This document shows positions 24,922 to 34,200 of a stretch of 64,000 nucleotides of DNA, piece after piece. The DNA comes from Chitinophagaceae bacterium UBA4407 (GTDB lineage: Bacteria > Bacteroidota > Bacteroidia > Chitinophagales > Chitinophagaceae), in the NCBI GenBank assembly GCA_002390845.1, contig DGQT01000039.1, positions 40,175-104,174 on the forward strand. Direction: 5' to 3'. The notes under the pieces are model-generated. The model was not told the origin of the DNA and ran no database searches. It worked only from the letters and a program-made list of their open reading frames with translations. Position numbers and translations under genes: made by a program. Every line of letters starts with the position of its first letter. Positions within the stretch are counted from its first letter, which is position 1.

Positions 24922-25075
24922 GCAGCTTGAGTGTTTATAATTTTCAAGTTGCAAAGGAATTGTATTAACTAAAATCCCTCTAACTAAATTCAAAGCAATC
25001 ATTACGAAAATCAAACAATCACCATAGCTACTTTTTTTTGAAGGAAAAGAAAGGAAGTCTATGAACTTTGGTAGT

Positions 25076-25345
25076 ACTGTTGAGCTTCGTTGTTGTGTTA
25101 TTTTTAATTCCGATGTATCGGAACTCACTTTATCTGCAGAAGCCATTATTACAGCAAAACCAACCTGGTGCAAATACGCTGAAACGCCAGAATGTTAAGC
25201 TGGAAAACACTTGTTGCACAACCCGCCTCATAAACCTGTACAATAAATTTAATGCTGACTCCACATTGCCGAAACATCATTCAACAGCATAAGTGTGCGA
25301 CGCAAGCAAAGCCAGATAGTAGCAGTATTGCCGGGTTCATAAAAA
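25076..25345. repeat. Hybrid E/A repeat with nested TTCCGAT palindrome
   Basis: Left type E arm: GAGCTTCGTTGTTGTGTTA, then TTCCGATGTATCGGAA (25107-25122) and CTCACTTTATCTGCAGAAGC. Right type A arm: GTGTGCGACGCAAG (about 25292-25306), AAAGCCAGATAG, GCCGGGTTCATAAAAAA. With the AT-rich stretch before it this fills the gap between the exported protein and proB. Confidence 0.75.
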
Positions 25346-25399
25346 AACAAAACGCTATTTTTTTATGCCGATGAAAGTATATTACAATTTTTGAATCAA

Positions 25400-25407
25400 T
25401 ATTTTTG
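25400..25407 (+). promoter_or_regulatory. Possible -7 box of proB
   Basis: TATTTTTG, an exact TAnnTTTG match, ends four bases before the proB ATG. This placement would give a leaderless or near-leaderless message. No -33 element at the right spacing. Confidence 0.35.
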
Positions 25408-25411
25408 CGCT

Positions 25412-26443
25412 ATGCAGAAACCAGTGCTGGTTATAAAATTGGGTACGGCCGTTATTTCAAACGACGGTGGCGTGAGCAATGCTGTTATTAAAAAGGTGGC
25501 ATCGGAAATAGCAACACTTTCTTTAAAATACAGGATAGCACTGGTTTCCAGCGGGGCAGTGGGCAGCGGTAAGAAATTTATTGATCAGTATAAAGGCACA
25601 TTAACCGAACGCAAGGCAGCAGCGGCGGTGGGTAACCCTATATTGATCATGTTATATCAAAAATATTTTGCAGCGTATGGAATTGCTGTTGCACAGGCAT
25701 TGTGCGAAAGGCACCATTTCTCTAACCGTGCCCAGTTTTTGCAACTTAAAGATACGTTCGATACCTTCTGGCAAAACGGCATTTTACCGGTTGTGAATGA
25801 GAATGACCTGGTAAGTAATGTGGAATTAAAATTTTCTGACAATGATGAACTGGCTACATTGATTACAGTTGGATTTGATGCAGAAACCTTGATCATTTGT
25901 ACATCAGCAGGCGGCTTTATGAATGACGAAAAAAAAATTATTCCGTTTGTTGAGAAGATCGATAATAAAATGCTTGGCTATGTAACCACCGATAAAACAA
26001 CTGTGGGTTTAGGCGGCATGGTTTCGAAACTTACTTTTACAAGGCTTGCCAATTCACTGGGCATACAGGTAATCATTTGCGGCATTGCTGCTGTAACTCC
26101 TTTTACTGCTGCATTGAACGGAACAAACGGTACAACGTTTAAAGCGCAATCTTCTGATTTAAAAGCAAGGCAGAAATGGCTGGCAAGCGGGTCTATTACA
26201 TGGGGTAGTATCTTTCTTGATAAAGGTGCCGTAAAAGCATTACACCAAAGAAGAAGTTTGCTCACTGTGGGGGTTAAAAGCGTGAACGGAAAATTTTCTG
26301 CGGGAGAAGTTGTTCAGTTAATGGATGAAGATGAAAATATTGTTGGAGTTGCCAAAGTAAAACTTTCAGCAAAAACCATTCAGGAGAACATTGCTGTAAA
26401 AAATGTGCTTGCCGCCCATGCAGATGATATTGTGATATTTTAA
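25412..26443 (+). CDS. proB: Glutamate 5-kinase
   Basis: First step of proline synthesis, phosphorylating glutamate at the gamma-carboxyl. 343 aa from the ATG at 25412 (MQKPVLVIKLGTAVIS); a TTG at 25391 is less likely. Amino-acid kinase fold: IKLGTAVIS, LVSSGAVGSGKKF, VVNENDLVS, FSDNDELATLI, GLGGMVSKLTFTRLA. The C-terminal 75 residues (WGSIFLDKGAVKAL onward) are the PUA domain. proA follows after nine bases, so this is a two-gene proline operon. Confidence 0.96.
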   Translation: MQKPVLVIKLGTAVISNDGGVSNAVIKKVASEIATLSLKYRIALVSSGAVGSGKKFIDQYKGTLTERKAAAAVGNPILIMLYQKYFAAYGIAVAQALCERHHFSNRAQFLQLKDTFDTFWQNGILPVVNENDLVSNVELKFSDNDELATLITVGFDAETLIICTSAGGFMNDEKKIIPFVEKIDNKMLGYVTTDKTTVGLGGMVSKLTFTRLANSLGIQVIICGIAAVTPFTAALNGTNGTTFKAQSSDLKARQKWLASGSITWGSIFLDKGAVKALHQRRSLLTVGVKSVNGKFSAGEVVQLMDEDENIVGVAKVKLSAKTIQENIAVKNVLAAHADDIVIF

Positions 26444-26452
26444 AAACAAAAC

Positions 26453-27694
26453 ATGAAATCTATTTTACCACTCATTATTCAAACTTATAAAGCATCTGTT
26501 CAACTGCGTAGTGTTGACGATTTATTGCTTAAAAAAACCTTGTTGTCACTTGCCGGTGCGTTGGAAAAAAATATGGATTCGGTTTTGCAGGCCAATGCAA
26601 AAGATCTTGCCAAACAAGATGCGGATAATCCACGCAACGACAGGCTGATGCTTAATGAGCAAAGGATTCTGAATATTGCAAACAGCATCCGAAACATCAG
26701 CAACCTGCCCAATCCCTGCGGCAACATATTGCAGAAAAGAACGCTTCATAATGGCTTACAACTTGAAAAAAAATCTGTGCCGCTTGGTGTTGTTGGGGCC
26801 ATTTATGAATCAAGACCGAATGTAACATTTGACATTGCTGCACTTTGCCTGCGCAGCCAGAATGCATGTGTATTAAAGGGTAGCAGCGATGCAGAAGAAA
26901 CAAATAAAGCAGGCGTTGATATTATCAGAAGGGTACTTGAGGAAAATAATATTCCGGTTGATGCAGTAACACTGTTACCATCAGAAAGGGAAACGGTTCA
27001 GGAATTGTTTACTGCAACAAAATATATTGATGTATTAATTCCCCGCGGCTCAGATGGCTTGATACAATATGTACGAAAGAACAGCCTTGTTCCGGTTATT
27101 GAAACAGGCGCCGGTGTTTGTCATGTGTATGTTGAAAAAGACGCTGATATAAATAAAGCTTTGAACATTGTGGTGAATGCAAAAGTTTCACGCCCTTCAG
27201 TATGCAATTCTGCTGATGCGATTATTGTTGACAAACCAATTGCAGAAAAGTTTTTAAAGGAACTACAGCCTTTGTTTGATAAATTCAAAGTGGAAATCTT
27301 TGCAGATGAAACTGCGTACAGCCTGCTGAATGGTTATGCCTGGTTGCATAAAGCAGCACCCGAAGATTTTGGGCGGGAATTCCTCAGTTTAAAATGTGCC
27401 ATAAAAGTGGTGAAGGATATTGAAGAGGCATTGGAGCATATTCAGCAATATTCAACCCGGCATTCTGAAGCAATTGTTTCAGAAAATAAAAAGAATTGTG
27501 AGCGCTTTCTACAGGAAGTTGATGCTGCTGCCGTGTATTCAAATGCATCTACAAGATTTACCGACGGTGAAGAATTTGGCCTGGGCGCAGAGATTGGCAT
27601 ATCCACACAAAAGCTGCACGCAAGAGGGCCCTTTGCTTTGGAAAAATTAGTTACTGAAAAATGGGTAATACGAGGAGAGGGGCAGGTAAGATGA
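26453..27694 (+). CDS. proA: Gamma-glutamyl phosphate reductase
   Basis: 413-aa NADPH-dependent enzyme converting glutamyl-5-phosphate to glutamate semialdehyde, the second step after ProB. Aldehyde-dehydrogenase fold with VPLGVVGAIYESRPNVT, IPRGSDGLIQYV, catalytic Cys251 in RPSVCNSADAI, and the C-terminal ALEHIQQYSTRHSEAIVS and FGLGAEIGISTQKLHARGP. Length normal. The 9-base gap to proB indicates co-transcription. Confidence 0.97.
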   Translation: MKSILPLIIQTYKASVQLRSVDDLLLKKTLLSLAGALEKNMDSVLQANAKDLAKQDADNPRNDRLMLNEQRILNIANSIRNISNLPNPCGNILQKRTLHNGLQLEKKSVPLGVVGAIYESRPNVTFDIAALCLRSQNACVLKGSSDAEETNKAGVDIIRRVLEENNIPVDAVTLLPSERETVQELFTATKYIDVLIPRGSDGLIQYVRKNSLVPVIETGAGVCHVYVEKDADINKALNIVVNAKVSRPSVCNSADAIIVDKPIAEKFLKELQPLFDKFKVEIFADETAYSLLNGYAWLHKAAPEDFGREFLSLKCAIKVVKDIEEALEHIQQYSTRHSEAIVSENKKNCERFLQEVDAAAVYSNASTRFTDGEEFGLGAEIGISTQKLHARGPFALEKLVTEKWVIRGEGQVR

Positions 27695-27749
27695 TTGAAT
27701 AAAAATTGCCTGGAAATTTCAACATTCAGAAACTGTTTAAGTTTTTTAT

Positions 27750-27966
27750 TTTAAATACCAGCAGTAGCTTTTTATAGCATCGCCTGTTGCGTCGCAATCC
27801 TTTCAGCTGAATAAATGATGGCGTCAATAATCCGGACAGTCAAGCCTGACTTCTCTCTATTTCGCTTTGCTCAATAAAGCTTCTGAAGATAAAGTGAGTT
27901 CCGGTACATCGGAATTAAAGTAACACAACAGGCAATGCCATGAAAAAACAAAAGCCGGTACACAAA
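27750..27966. repeat. Hybrid C/E palindromic repeat
   Basis: Left type C arm (AAATACCAGCAGTAGC, TTATAGCATCGCC, core TTGCGTCGCAATCCTTTCAG). Right type E arm (AAAGTGAG, then TTCCGGTACATCGGAA at 27899-27914, then AACACAACAGGCAATGCCAT, AAGCCGGTAC). Fills the gap between convergent proA and the esterase gene. Confidence 0.8.
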
Positions 27967-27969
27967 AAA

Positions 27970-29478
27970 TTATTCCTTCAATTTTCCAATAAATATTCCG
28001 TTTGGCTGGGTAGATGTAAGACCTGTTGGTTTATCGCCGTTCATTTCAAAATGCAATTTGAAACCGTTTACATTTTTTATTCCAAATGTATCGGGTGATA
28101 ACGGAACCAATTCATACACGCCTTGCCCGGCGGATAGCCAAAGTACAGCATCTTTTAATGTAACAGTAGAAGTAATTGATAAACTTTCGAAAACATATAC
28201 ACCAGCATATTTTTGTAATTGCTCTGCTGCAAGTTTAAACACTTCTTCTCCCTGCAGGCTGTTTAATTTTTGCAACGTTTCATCATTCTTGCTTAGAGCA
28301 AATGCTTTTTGATAATACAAGATTGCATTAGCAGTATCTTTTATTGATGCGAGTAAATCACCGTAAGCAATGTAAGCGTTGCTGCTTGCCGGGTAATTCT
28401 CCAAATTCAGTTTGTAGAACGCTGCTGCTTTTGTAAAGAACTTACTGTTTAAAGACTGGTAAGCCAAACCGTTTGTGAGTACTTCAGGCGGTGAAACTTT
28501 GTAGCCCAGTTCTTTTGAAACAGTTTGATAATGGGCTTTATATTTTGTAACAAAAGCTGTGGATGAATCTGTAAAATCCTGCGTGGTGAATTTATATTTG
28601 TAATAGTTAAAAATAAAACGCAGAGCATCATATTCAGTTATCAAAGGAACAGAGCCATGATCGTCATCTGCATAATATTTACCGGCAAACTGTAAACTGC
28701 TTTGCTTATTCGCTTTTATAAATTTATCAAGCGTAAAAATGGAACGGATATGTCTTGTGGTGGCAGTAGTATCTTTCAGCATCTTTTCAATGGTCATTCC
28801 ATCAGGCATTGTGTTGGCAATACCGAGATACAATTTTATGCCATCATATTTTTTCTGTGCAAGTTTCTGTTCTGTGGCTTTTAAAAATTTTTCTTTATCG
28901 TACCACATGCTCGGGTCAATAGCCACATAAGCATTGAATAATTTAGTATGATTGGTGAGTACATTCATTACAGTTAATCCGCCAAAGGAATGACCAATGA
29001 GTAACCTGTAAGGTTGTGTGGGATAAACCGAATCAATATGCGGCATCAATTCTTTCTCCATAAAGGCAACAAAATTTTCTCCGCCACCTGTGTTTTTTGA
29101 AAAGTTGCTGTCCATATTTGGCAGGTCGCTTTGAATATGCGTAGGCGTTAAATCCCTTGTGCGGTCTGTGTTTGGTATGGCAACCACGATCATTTGTGGA
29201 AAATTTGAGTTGCCGTTCGCCTCGCTTAATTGCTGTATCACTCCAACCACTGATTGAAAATGCGAGTCGCCGTCCAATAAATAAACTACAGGGAAACGGG
29301 TGGTTGAATCATTGGTTCCCAAAAAACCACTGGGAACATACACCCATACTTTTCTTTGTTCGCCTAATATGTTTGAGTAAACACTGTCAACTTTGCCAAT
29401 CACAATTTTATTGTCTGTTTGTGCAGGCACATAGAAGTATAGCACTGCAAAAACTGCAGTGAAAAGAAACGATTTCAT
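27970..29478 (-). CDS. Exported esterase with C-terminal repeat region
   Basis: 502 aa. Signal peptide (MKSFLFTAVFAVLYFYVPAQ), then an esterase-D/enterochelin-esterase-like alpha/beta hydrolase to about residue 290: FPVVYLLDGDSHF, nucleophile elbow LLIGHSFGGLTV, and DDDHGSVPL with the likely catalytic His. Residues about 330-420 contain TPR-like helices (AYIAYGDLLASIKDTANAIL), and the end is a small beta domain. Similar three-part proteins occur in Bacteroidota. Substrate not predictable. Confidence 0.85.
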   Translation of the reverse strand: MKSFLFTAVFAVLYFYVPAQTDNKIVIGKVDSVYSNILGEQRKVWVYVPSGFLGTNDSTTRFPVVYLLDGDSHFQSVVGVIQQLSEANGNSNFPQMIVVAIPNTDRTRDLTPTHIQSDLPNMDSNFSKNTGGGENFVAFMEKELMPHIDSVYPTQPYRLLIGHSFGGLTVMNVLTNHTKLFNAYVAIDPSMWYDKEKFLKATEQKLAQKKYDGIKLYLGIANTMPDGMTIEKMLKDTTATTRHIRSIFTLDKFIKANKQSSLQFAGKYYADDDHGSVPLITEYDALRFIFNYYKYKFTTQDFTDSSTAFVTKYKAHYQTVSKELGYKVSPPEVLTNGLAYQSLNSKFFTKAAAFYKLNLENYPASSNAYIAYGDLLASIKDTANAILYYQKAFALSKNDETLQKLNSLQGEEVFKLAAEQLQKYAGVYVFESLSITSTVTLKDAVLWLSAGQGVYELVPLSPDTFGIKNVNGFKLHFEMNGDKPTGLTSTQPNGIFIGKLKE

Positions 29479-29536
29479 AATAAAGATTTTAATTAAATAG
29501 TTAGAAGAATATAAAGTCTAAAAAAGAGCGTTTGAA

Positions 29537-29945
29537 CTTTTTGAGCTAGGCAGCATTGCTACTATGAAGCTTTTCTTGCGTCGCACTCTTGTACATTTTT
29601 TCTTTATTGAGCAATGCGCATTTGAAGCGTTTAGTTAAGGCTGGCTGCCCCAGCGGGGCATACTGTTTGTAGAAAATAGTGTAATTAGTTTTTCGACTCC
29701 AGCGGAGTCGCCTGTTCAGCATTATAGGAAGCTCCTACGGAGCTAATTCTTCCATTGAATTTTAGATCTACAAACAGGATGCTCCTAACGGAGCTTTACT
29801 AAACAACATTGAATGCATATTGATGAGTTATTTAAATTTATTTTGCAACTATGACTGTGATACTGAAGCTGCCATTTATTCCGAACGATGAAGTGCTTGC
29901 GACGCAACAGGCGATGCTATGAAATACCAGCGCTGGTATCATAAA
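29537..29945. repeat. Hybrid A/C repeat enclosing another repeat block
   Basis: Left type A arm (TTTTTGAGCTAGGC, ATGAAGCTTT, core TTGCGTCGCACTCTTGTAC about 29575-29593). Right type C arm (GATGAAGTGCTTGCGACGCA, CAGGCGATGCTATGAAATAC, CAGCGCTGGTATC). The 480-base gap holds no gene; the interior is the block listed next. Confidence 0.8.
29640..29815. repeat. Palindromic block with CTCCTACGGAGC units
   Basis: Successive small hairpins: GCCCCAGCGGGGC, CGACTCCAGCGGAGTCG, AGCTCCTACGGAGCT and GCTCCTAACGGAGC, bracketed by CTGTTTGTAGA and its complement TCTACAAACAG. The style resembles an abundant Bacteroidota intergenic repeat. Confidence 0.8.
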
Positions 29946-29958
29946 AAAATTACAACTT

Positions 29959-30183
29959 TTAAACTTGCGACTCATTACCTTTCTCTACATACTCAAGTAT
30001 ATCACCCGGCTGACAATTGAGCACTTTACAAATGGCTTCCAGCGTGCTGAAACGTACAGCTTTGGCTTTGCCCGTTTTTAAGATAGAGAGATTGGCTAAT
30101 GTGAGATCAACTTTTTCTGAAAGCTCATTCAACGACATCTTTCGTTTAGCCATCATTACATCAAGATTTACAATAATCGGCAT
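29959..30183 (-). CDS. XRE/YozG-family helix-turn-helix regulator
   Basis: 74-aa Cro/C1-type DNA-binding protein: MAKRKMSLNELSEKVDLTL, ANLSILKTGKAKAVRFSTLE, AICKVLNCQPGDILEY. This small family is regularly encoded directly after a DUF2975 membrane protein, and here the gap is three bases, so the pair is almost certainly co-translated. It probably controls its own operon. Confidence 0.9.
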   Translation of the reverse strand: MPIIVNLDVMMAKRKMSLNELSEKVDLTLANLSILKTGKAKAVRFSTLEAICKVLNCQPGDILEYVEKGNESQV

Positions 30184-30186
30184 AGG

Positions 30187-30720
30187 TTATACGGTTAATT
30201 GGTTTTCTTCCTGGATCTCGATTCCACGTTTAAAAATCTGGGAAATGATATAAATAATACCTGCCATAAAAAAGTACTCACCTCCGCTGTTGTTAGCCGG
30301 CAATTGTATGCCCGTATCCTGCTTTAGGTAGTAAGTATATGTGTCCCAGAAAAAAGAGCTCACAATCCAAACAGCGAGCAACAGGTAAGCGATGATTTCT
30401 AATTTTTTTTGTACTTCCATAGAAAAAGGTGATTGAAGTTTAAGCTTCGTCTGCAAGGCAAATACTACATACCAAATCGTTGCTTTTAACGCTGAAACCG
30501 CAATGGTTAAGCACATGGCGTAAGAATAATATGGAATACTTTTCTCACGAATGTTGAATATATCCATGTTAACCTCGTAAGTACGTTTTGCCCAATCAGG
30601 GTTTATAAAGCTTGCAACAAAATTGGTTAACTGGGCGCCGCAGTCAATTGAATACTTAATGAAACCCATAAATGCAAGGACTTTGAGTACCACTAAAATT
30701 ATTTCTGTTCTTGTTTTCAT
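30187..30720 (-). CDS. DUF2975 membrane protein
   Basis: 177 aa with about four membrane spans (EIILVVLKVLAFMGFIKYSI; YYSYAMCLTIAVSALKATIW; LEIIAYLLLAVWIVSSFFW; GEYFFMAGIIYIISQIF). The C-terminal RGIEIQEENQLTV resembles the usual DUF2975 ending. Partner of the downstream XRE regulator. I chose ATG 30720 (MKTRTE) because a good promoter lies just upstream; the longer frame to 30774 would begin before that promoter. Function unknown. Confidence 0.88.
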   Translation of the reverse strand: MKTRTEIILVVLKVLAFMGFIKYSIDCGAQLTNFVASFINPDWAKRTYEVNMDIFNIREKSIPYYSYAMCLTIAVSALKATIWYVVFALQTKLKLQSPFSMEVQKKLEIIAYLLLAVWIVSSFFWDTYTYYLKQDTGIQLPANNSGGEYFFMAGIIYIISQIFKRGIEIQEENQLTV

Positions 30721-30743
30721 GTTTATGTTTTTAAATGAGAATG

Positions 30744-30775
30744 CAAATATAGATAAATATTTATTGATAAACAAT
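30744..30775 (-). promoter_or_regulatory. Promoter of the DUF2975-XRE pair
   Basis: On the minus strand TTATTG (about 30775-30770) is followed after about 20 bases by TATATTTG (30751-30744), a good match to the Bacteroidota -33/-7 pattern. The predicted leader before ATG 30720 is about 17 bases. Confidence 0.5.
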
Positions 30776-30882
30776 AATTATTTATTAAAAAAGAGAAAAT
30801 ATTTTTTGGGCATAAAGATGCCGCAGATCATTTATTGTTTGTGCTGGAGAAAAAGTGAGAGGAGAATTATTTGGTTACAAAG

Positions 30883-31125
30883 CAGTAGTTTTTCATAGCA
30901 TCGCCTGTTGTGTCACTCACTTGTACGTTCGGAAATTTATTGGGCTTTTATCGTAGCGTAGGTTGACCGTGACAACACCGTCAACGGCAAGGGAAATGGA
31001 CTTTTGACAAAACCTGTTAGGTTTTTAAAACCTAACAGGTTTGTCTCCACACTCTTGTGCTGCTGTAATTCTATTAAGCTTTACCGAAGCGAAAGTTAAC
31101 GGTGACAACACCGTCAACGGCGAGG
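30883..31125 (+). repeat. Type B repeat arm plus further palindromes
   Basis: TTTTTCATAGCATCGCC, core TGTGTCACTCACTTGTACG (about 30907-30925), loop TTGGGCTTTTATCGTAGCG. Then two copies of GACAACACCGTCAACGGC (about 30971 and 31103) flank a palindrome at 31010-31043. This and AT-rich sequence fill the 510-base gap. Confidence 0.75.
31010..31043. repeat. Palindrome AAACCTGTTAGG...CCTAACAGGTTT
   Basis: Near-perfect inverted repeat of about 15 bp arms around TTTTTAA. It resembles a hairpin repeat seen between genes in Bacteroidota. Confidence 0.85.
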
Positions 31126-31230
31126 AGGGAGAAGCCTCCATCTGCATTTGTGCTATAATTTTATTTGCAGAAGCATACATCAAAAGGTTCTTTGTTTGCC
31201 AACTATAAGTAGCATTGTAAGTGTATTTTA

Positions 31231-34200
31231 TTACGCATAATTATTTGGAATTGAAGTTTGCGAAGGACCAGAAAGTACGGCTGCGGGAATAACAACTGGA
31301 AGCAGTGTCGCATTGGCTTGGCTCTCAAGTGCAGTTCCTTTGTAGTTTTCTTTTAATCTAGCAACATACTTAATCAGCGCGGAAGTTGCATCTATTGCAT
31401 CTCTATTTGCTTGTTCAACTCCATTTTTAAGTAATGTTTTACCTTCATCAATATCCGCCTGATAGTCTCTCGACTCTATTATGACACCAATATTTAGTGC
31501 ATCAACAATTCCGGCTAATGCAAATTCATCGGTTGAAAGATTACTTTCTAATTGACCTAAGTGTCCGCTATAACCTTCAGGCTTTTCAGGCTCGAATTCC
31601 AAATTCGGCACTTCATGGCTTGGAAGAAGGATGGTGCTGTTCCCTTTATCAACCTTAATTTCATAGTCTGTCAAAGCGCTTGGATAGCTGCCAAAACTCC
31701 ATCCATTCTCCTTGAGTTTATTAATTACAATTTTCGCAGCCCTGTAGCACTCATATTTTATGACCTCATTAAATGTAAAAAGATTGAGCGGATTTTTTGC
31801 ATATGGTCCTGTTTCAAAGGTGCTATAAATTTCCTCACTCAATTTTTTTGATAGCCCCAACTCTAGTAAGCTTTGTAACATGCCGACTGCGGGATCGCTA
31901 CCGGCTGTGTTTTTAATTAATTCCTGCAGGCGCTCCATCTGCGATTGCTTTTTAACAAATGTTAAAACAAGTAAGCCTGCTAGTTTATTTGCTAATTCCT
32001 TGTACAATTCGACTCTTAACTTAGGAATATCATCACCAATTTTCTCGGAAATGCTCAGAAATAATTTGTCAATATGGAAAGCCTCGGCAAGCTTCTTACA
32101 AATATTTCCGGTTATTGTGCTTGCCAAATGCTGCAATGATTTGATAAACTGGTTTCCTGCCTCACTTAGAATATCAGCTACTACCATTTCAAACCCATTT
32201 AAGATTGCTTTGCGTGTATCTGCTACAGCAGTAACCATGAAGCTCCTTGCGTTTTGAATTCTTTTGATATCTGCATCAGATAATCCATTATCCTGGGAGA
32301 ATTGAGCTGCATCATCGATAACATTTTGAATATCTTTTCTCGATGCAATCATAACCATGTCCACCCCATTTGCGAAGATCAAAGAGTAGTGAACTGCAAG
32401 TCTAAAGGCTTTTCCCAGGGGTATCGCATCAACTGCATTATCAACTTCAGTTTTGGCAATTTCAAAAACAGCATCCCCTACAGCATCCGCCAATTTATCA
32501 TCGTCTGATGTAATTATGGAGGAAACACCTTCACTGACCCATTCCAAATGCTTGCGCAAGAATTTCGCAGATTGAGACGGCCTATCTACCTTTTTTTTTG
32601 ATCCGTTTGTATCGTCAATCGAAGTAATAGCTCCGCCGCTTAAGAGGTCATTTTTCTTAGCCGAATCCCTTAGATATTGTTTTATTTCATCGTCAGAGAG
32701 TCCATTCTCCTTCATTAACTCAATTGTCTTTTTTGCCATTTGCAATTGATCATTTCTCCCCGTTGGAGTTTGCCCCGGAGTTGAGGGGTTTACACTATTG
32801 TTTCCTTGGTTATTTCTTATGTCATCTACTTTTTGCTGTGCTTTAGTTGCCATCGCTTTAATATGTGACTCATTTGACTCCTTAGACAACTGACCCAGCA
32901 ATCCTGAAACCTGGTTTAATCCAGACATATCACGAAAAGCATTACCATTTCCTAAAAGAGTTAATGCATTAGCCAGGCCAGTTGGATCGGGTGCATTTTG
33001 AGGCGTGGTAATTTGAATAACGTTACCAGGAAGTTGTGTAGGCGTTAAAGTGGTGGTAGTGCTTTTGGGGCCGGGGGCTATTCCTGCAATTTCCGGGGGA
33101 GTTTCGGTAGTCATTTCATTCCAGTCCCACATACGGGTAATATCCCGTTCTTCACAACTATTACAATGACCCAATTGTGCTTCTGCAAATAAACCACGGG
33201 TGGGAAAGCACACAATACTTTCAACGATTTCACCCGGCTCGGTTCTTTTTATTGCATCATTTGCCGGAAGCATTTCTGGCAAATCGCATGGGAAGGCTAG
33301 ACTGTTACCTGTAACGGCTAATGGCATATCATCCATTACGGTTAGTATCTCAGGAAAATCACTTAGCGAAGATTCCAAATAAAGCCTTCGTTCAACTGAA
33401 TCCATCATCATCCAAACTATTCGATTGTAGTAACCCTGATTACTGTTTAAGTGGGTAAGTAATTTTAGTGAGCAGAGCTTGTCTTTTATTGCAGGTACAA
33501 TATCAGTGTCGGATGAGGTTGTTGTTGTAGGGTCTTTTATGAGAGGTTGTTTTACATTGGAAGCAACAACAGATTCATCGGAAGGATATTGTATAACTAA
33601 ATCAAATTGGCTAGTCCTATCGCCTGCAGTTTGATTATCTTTAAACCAACCAATAATGTCATTAACATTGAATAATAATTTCCCTGCTTGGGTAGAGATG
33701 AATTCTACTTTTTTCCCGCCTTGCTTCCATGAATTGTCTCCTATTTTATATATTAGCGAACATTTCGTAAGCCCATCAGCAATAAATTTAAGGTCTGGTT
33801 CCTTTTGAAGATTAGCTTTTTCTCCAGTGGCACCATTATCAGCTCTCCCATCCGGAGTACGATAACCATATTCTCCAAAAAAATTTATTACACCCGTTGC
33901 ATCAATAATAATTTTGTCACCTACCTTTATTTCAATTTCAGAATCGACCCCTTCTTCATCATCTCCTTTTACTAACAATTCTTTTTTCAACATTCTTTTT
34001 TCCGTTTTCGGTTCATCTGTTTTAATGTTACCAGTATTACCTTGCACAATTTGCCCCATACTGCCATTTGTTGTTGCTATCACATTCACCGTCCAGCTTC
34101 CAGTATTTTCGCTATAAGTGTTAATGTCATTGGCTACTAAAAAAATTTCGCCATCTGAATCAGCAACGGCTGTTGTCAGGCTTCCCCCTTGTTGCCATAC

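Noticed and set aside
24922..25173. N-terminal extension of the exported beta-rich protein
   Set aside because: It would place a signal peptide 84 residues inside the protein and runs through repeat DNA; the ATG at 24921 is better.
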